Part shown: positions 62,920-64,000 of the stretch, piece by piece | Numbering within the stretch: the stretch's first letter is position 1 | How the letters are laid out: the number at the start of each line of letters is the position of its first letter | Translations under genes and position numbers: made by a program | Source: Aptenodytes patagonicus | Lineage: Eukaryota; Chordata; Aves; Sphenisciformes; Spheniscidae | Direction of reading: 5' to 3' | NCBI RefSeq assembly: GCF_965638725.1 | Contig: NC_134963.1 | Coordinates: forward strand, 15,032,501-15,096,500 | DNA length: 64,000 bases | The notes under the pieces: generated by a model | The model's database searches: none | What the model was told of the DNA's origin: nothing | Seen by the model: only the letters and a program-made list of their open reading frames with translations

Positions 62920-64000
62920 CAGGATGCCACCCCCCCCACCCAGTTTAGGATCCTCGATAGCAGTCCCTTCAAACAAGACCATTTAATTTGGGGGTTGTTG
63001 GCGCCGTGGGCAGGAGCCGTGCCCAGGGAGCACGTCTTGACCTGCCCTGGGACATCTCTACTTGCAGCTGGGAGGTTCATGTGCTCACGTCCACAGCCAT
63101 GCCGGGGGACAGAAAATAACACTAAATAAAAAAGAAAACCCCAAAGCTGACAGTAGCCACCTGTGTCTTGCCAGGGGCAAGGAAAGGCTGAACATGGAGG
63201 AGATGCATCGGCACCCAAAAAGCAAAGCCGGGCTTTGAAATAAGTGCTGCTGCTCGGGGGGGAGCCGGGACACCGGGAAGCCCCGAACCATCGAGGTGGG
63301 CACTGCCTCCCCCAGGGATGCACCAGCCCCCGGGCAGCGCGGCTGCACCCATCGGAGCATTAGCCTGGGGTAGGGGCTGGAAGCAGGGTGCCCATCAGCC
63401 TTGCTTTGAGACCCACGGAGCGCTGAGGTTACAGCGTGAGGCTCAGCAGCATCTTTTCACCTCCTTAATCCCATGACACAGGTTGGTTTGGTTTTTTTTT
63501 CCCCAGCTATTCTTTACAGGCTGTAACCAAGCTCTACAAACCCCCGAAGACATGCAGAGCCTCACTCTCTCGTGCAAATATTGACAGCAGCCGTTCCCAG
63601 GAGCCGGGGAAGCGGCTTTCAGCTCTGTTTGCAGGAGCTGGTGGCATCTGTCCAGGCGCCAGCTGGACCGGGTGCTCGCTGCAGCCCTGGCTGGAGCTGG
63701 GCACGGGGCAGGGCTGCGCCAGCGGCCGGTCGTCAGCCTTTCCCAGCGGCGCAGAGAAAGATAAAAGCATGTTAAAGTATAATTGAGAGGTTGCAAATGG
63801 TTAACTGCTGTGACTGAAAGACAACAGGTCAATGCTGAGCTCGCGTGCTCGCTGGCTGGCTCGCTCCCTCTCTCTTTTTATTATGTTTAAATAATGTTCT
63901 TTGCTCCCTTTCTGACTGTTGTTTTACAGCCTTGAAATAGAAACTGTATTGATCAGTAAGGCTGAGCATTTACAGACCTCTAGTAATGGACTGGAAAACC

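Larger units (their letters stand above)
62439..64000 (-). other. TESC: TESC intron 1 (partial)
   Basis: Sequence upstream of exon 2 to the window edge. No ATG-bearing exon with a donor in the right phase was found, so exon 1 is beyond 64000. It contains G34 (62793-62826), a pentamer array (62885-62919), and, near 63745-63835, GATA-, MYB- and AGGTCA-like motifs. Confidence 0.8.

Noticed and set aside
1-64000. CR1 LINE fragments, the most common bird transposon
   Set aside because: No copy with the typical CR1 3' end or its ATTCTATG-like terminal repeats could be recognised by eye; older 5'-truncated fragments could still be present.
62439-64000. Search for TESC exon 1
   Set aside because: No minus-strand ATG exon with a myristoylation start and a donor in the required phase was found, so it is taken to lie outside the window.
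1-64000. tRNA, rRNA or snoRNA genes
   Set aside because: No convincing tRNA box pairs, rRNA segments or C/D-box pairs with flanking stems were seen.

Overview
This 64 kb window is vertebrate nuclear DNA and almost certainly avian. It holds two spliced protein-coding genes that converge tail to tail: a complete FBXW8 on the plus strand (coding 204-52211, 11 exons, 597 codons) and all but the first coding exon of TESC on the minus strand (coding exons 2-8, 62438-59826). The two are neighbours in other vertebrates. The bird assignment rests on a 563-bp solo LTR at 34306-34868, of an endogenous-retrovirus family very abundant in neoavian birds, and on the sharp contrast between an AT-rich long-intron gene and a GC-rich compact one. 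The species cannot be named from the sequence.

Layout. 1-720: CpG-rich promoter, first coding exon and start of intron 1 of FBXW8, with a YY1-type element and a possible upstream ORF. 510-52066: the ten FBXW8 introns, all GT-AG, with introns 2, 4, 5 and 7 of 6.8-13.8 kb; they contain microsatellites, one solo LTR, and several AT-rich stretches that look like candidate conserved non-coding elements. 52212 to about 53825: FBXW8 3' UTR with two plausible poly(A) signals. About 53830-59565: GC-rich intergenic DNA with no gene, but with a degenerate minisatellite of about 60 bp (56739-57070), a homeodomain-like AT island near 57400 and a cluster of MEF2/FOX/GATA-like motifs (58870-59060). 59566-62438: TESC 3' UTR and exons 8 to 2 with short introns (one of only 70 bp). 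62439-64000: part of TESC intron 1, containing a run of 34 G; exon 1 lies beyond the window.

How the genes work. FBXW8 is the substrate receptor (F-box plus WD40 propeller) of the CUL7 ubiquitin ligase. TESC (tescalcin, CHP3) is an EF-hand protein of the calcineurin B-homologous family that binds the Na+/H+ exchanger NHE1. No functional link between them is implied; their adjacency is old synteny.

No novel multi-gene system is present. The most unusual local structures are a perfect 74+74 bp tandem duplication over the TESC stop codon in which an internal 22-bp segment is inverted between copies, and the previously unlabelled minisatellite downstream of FBXW8.
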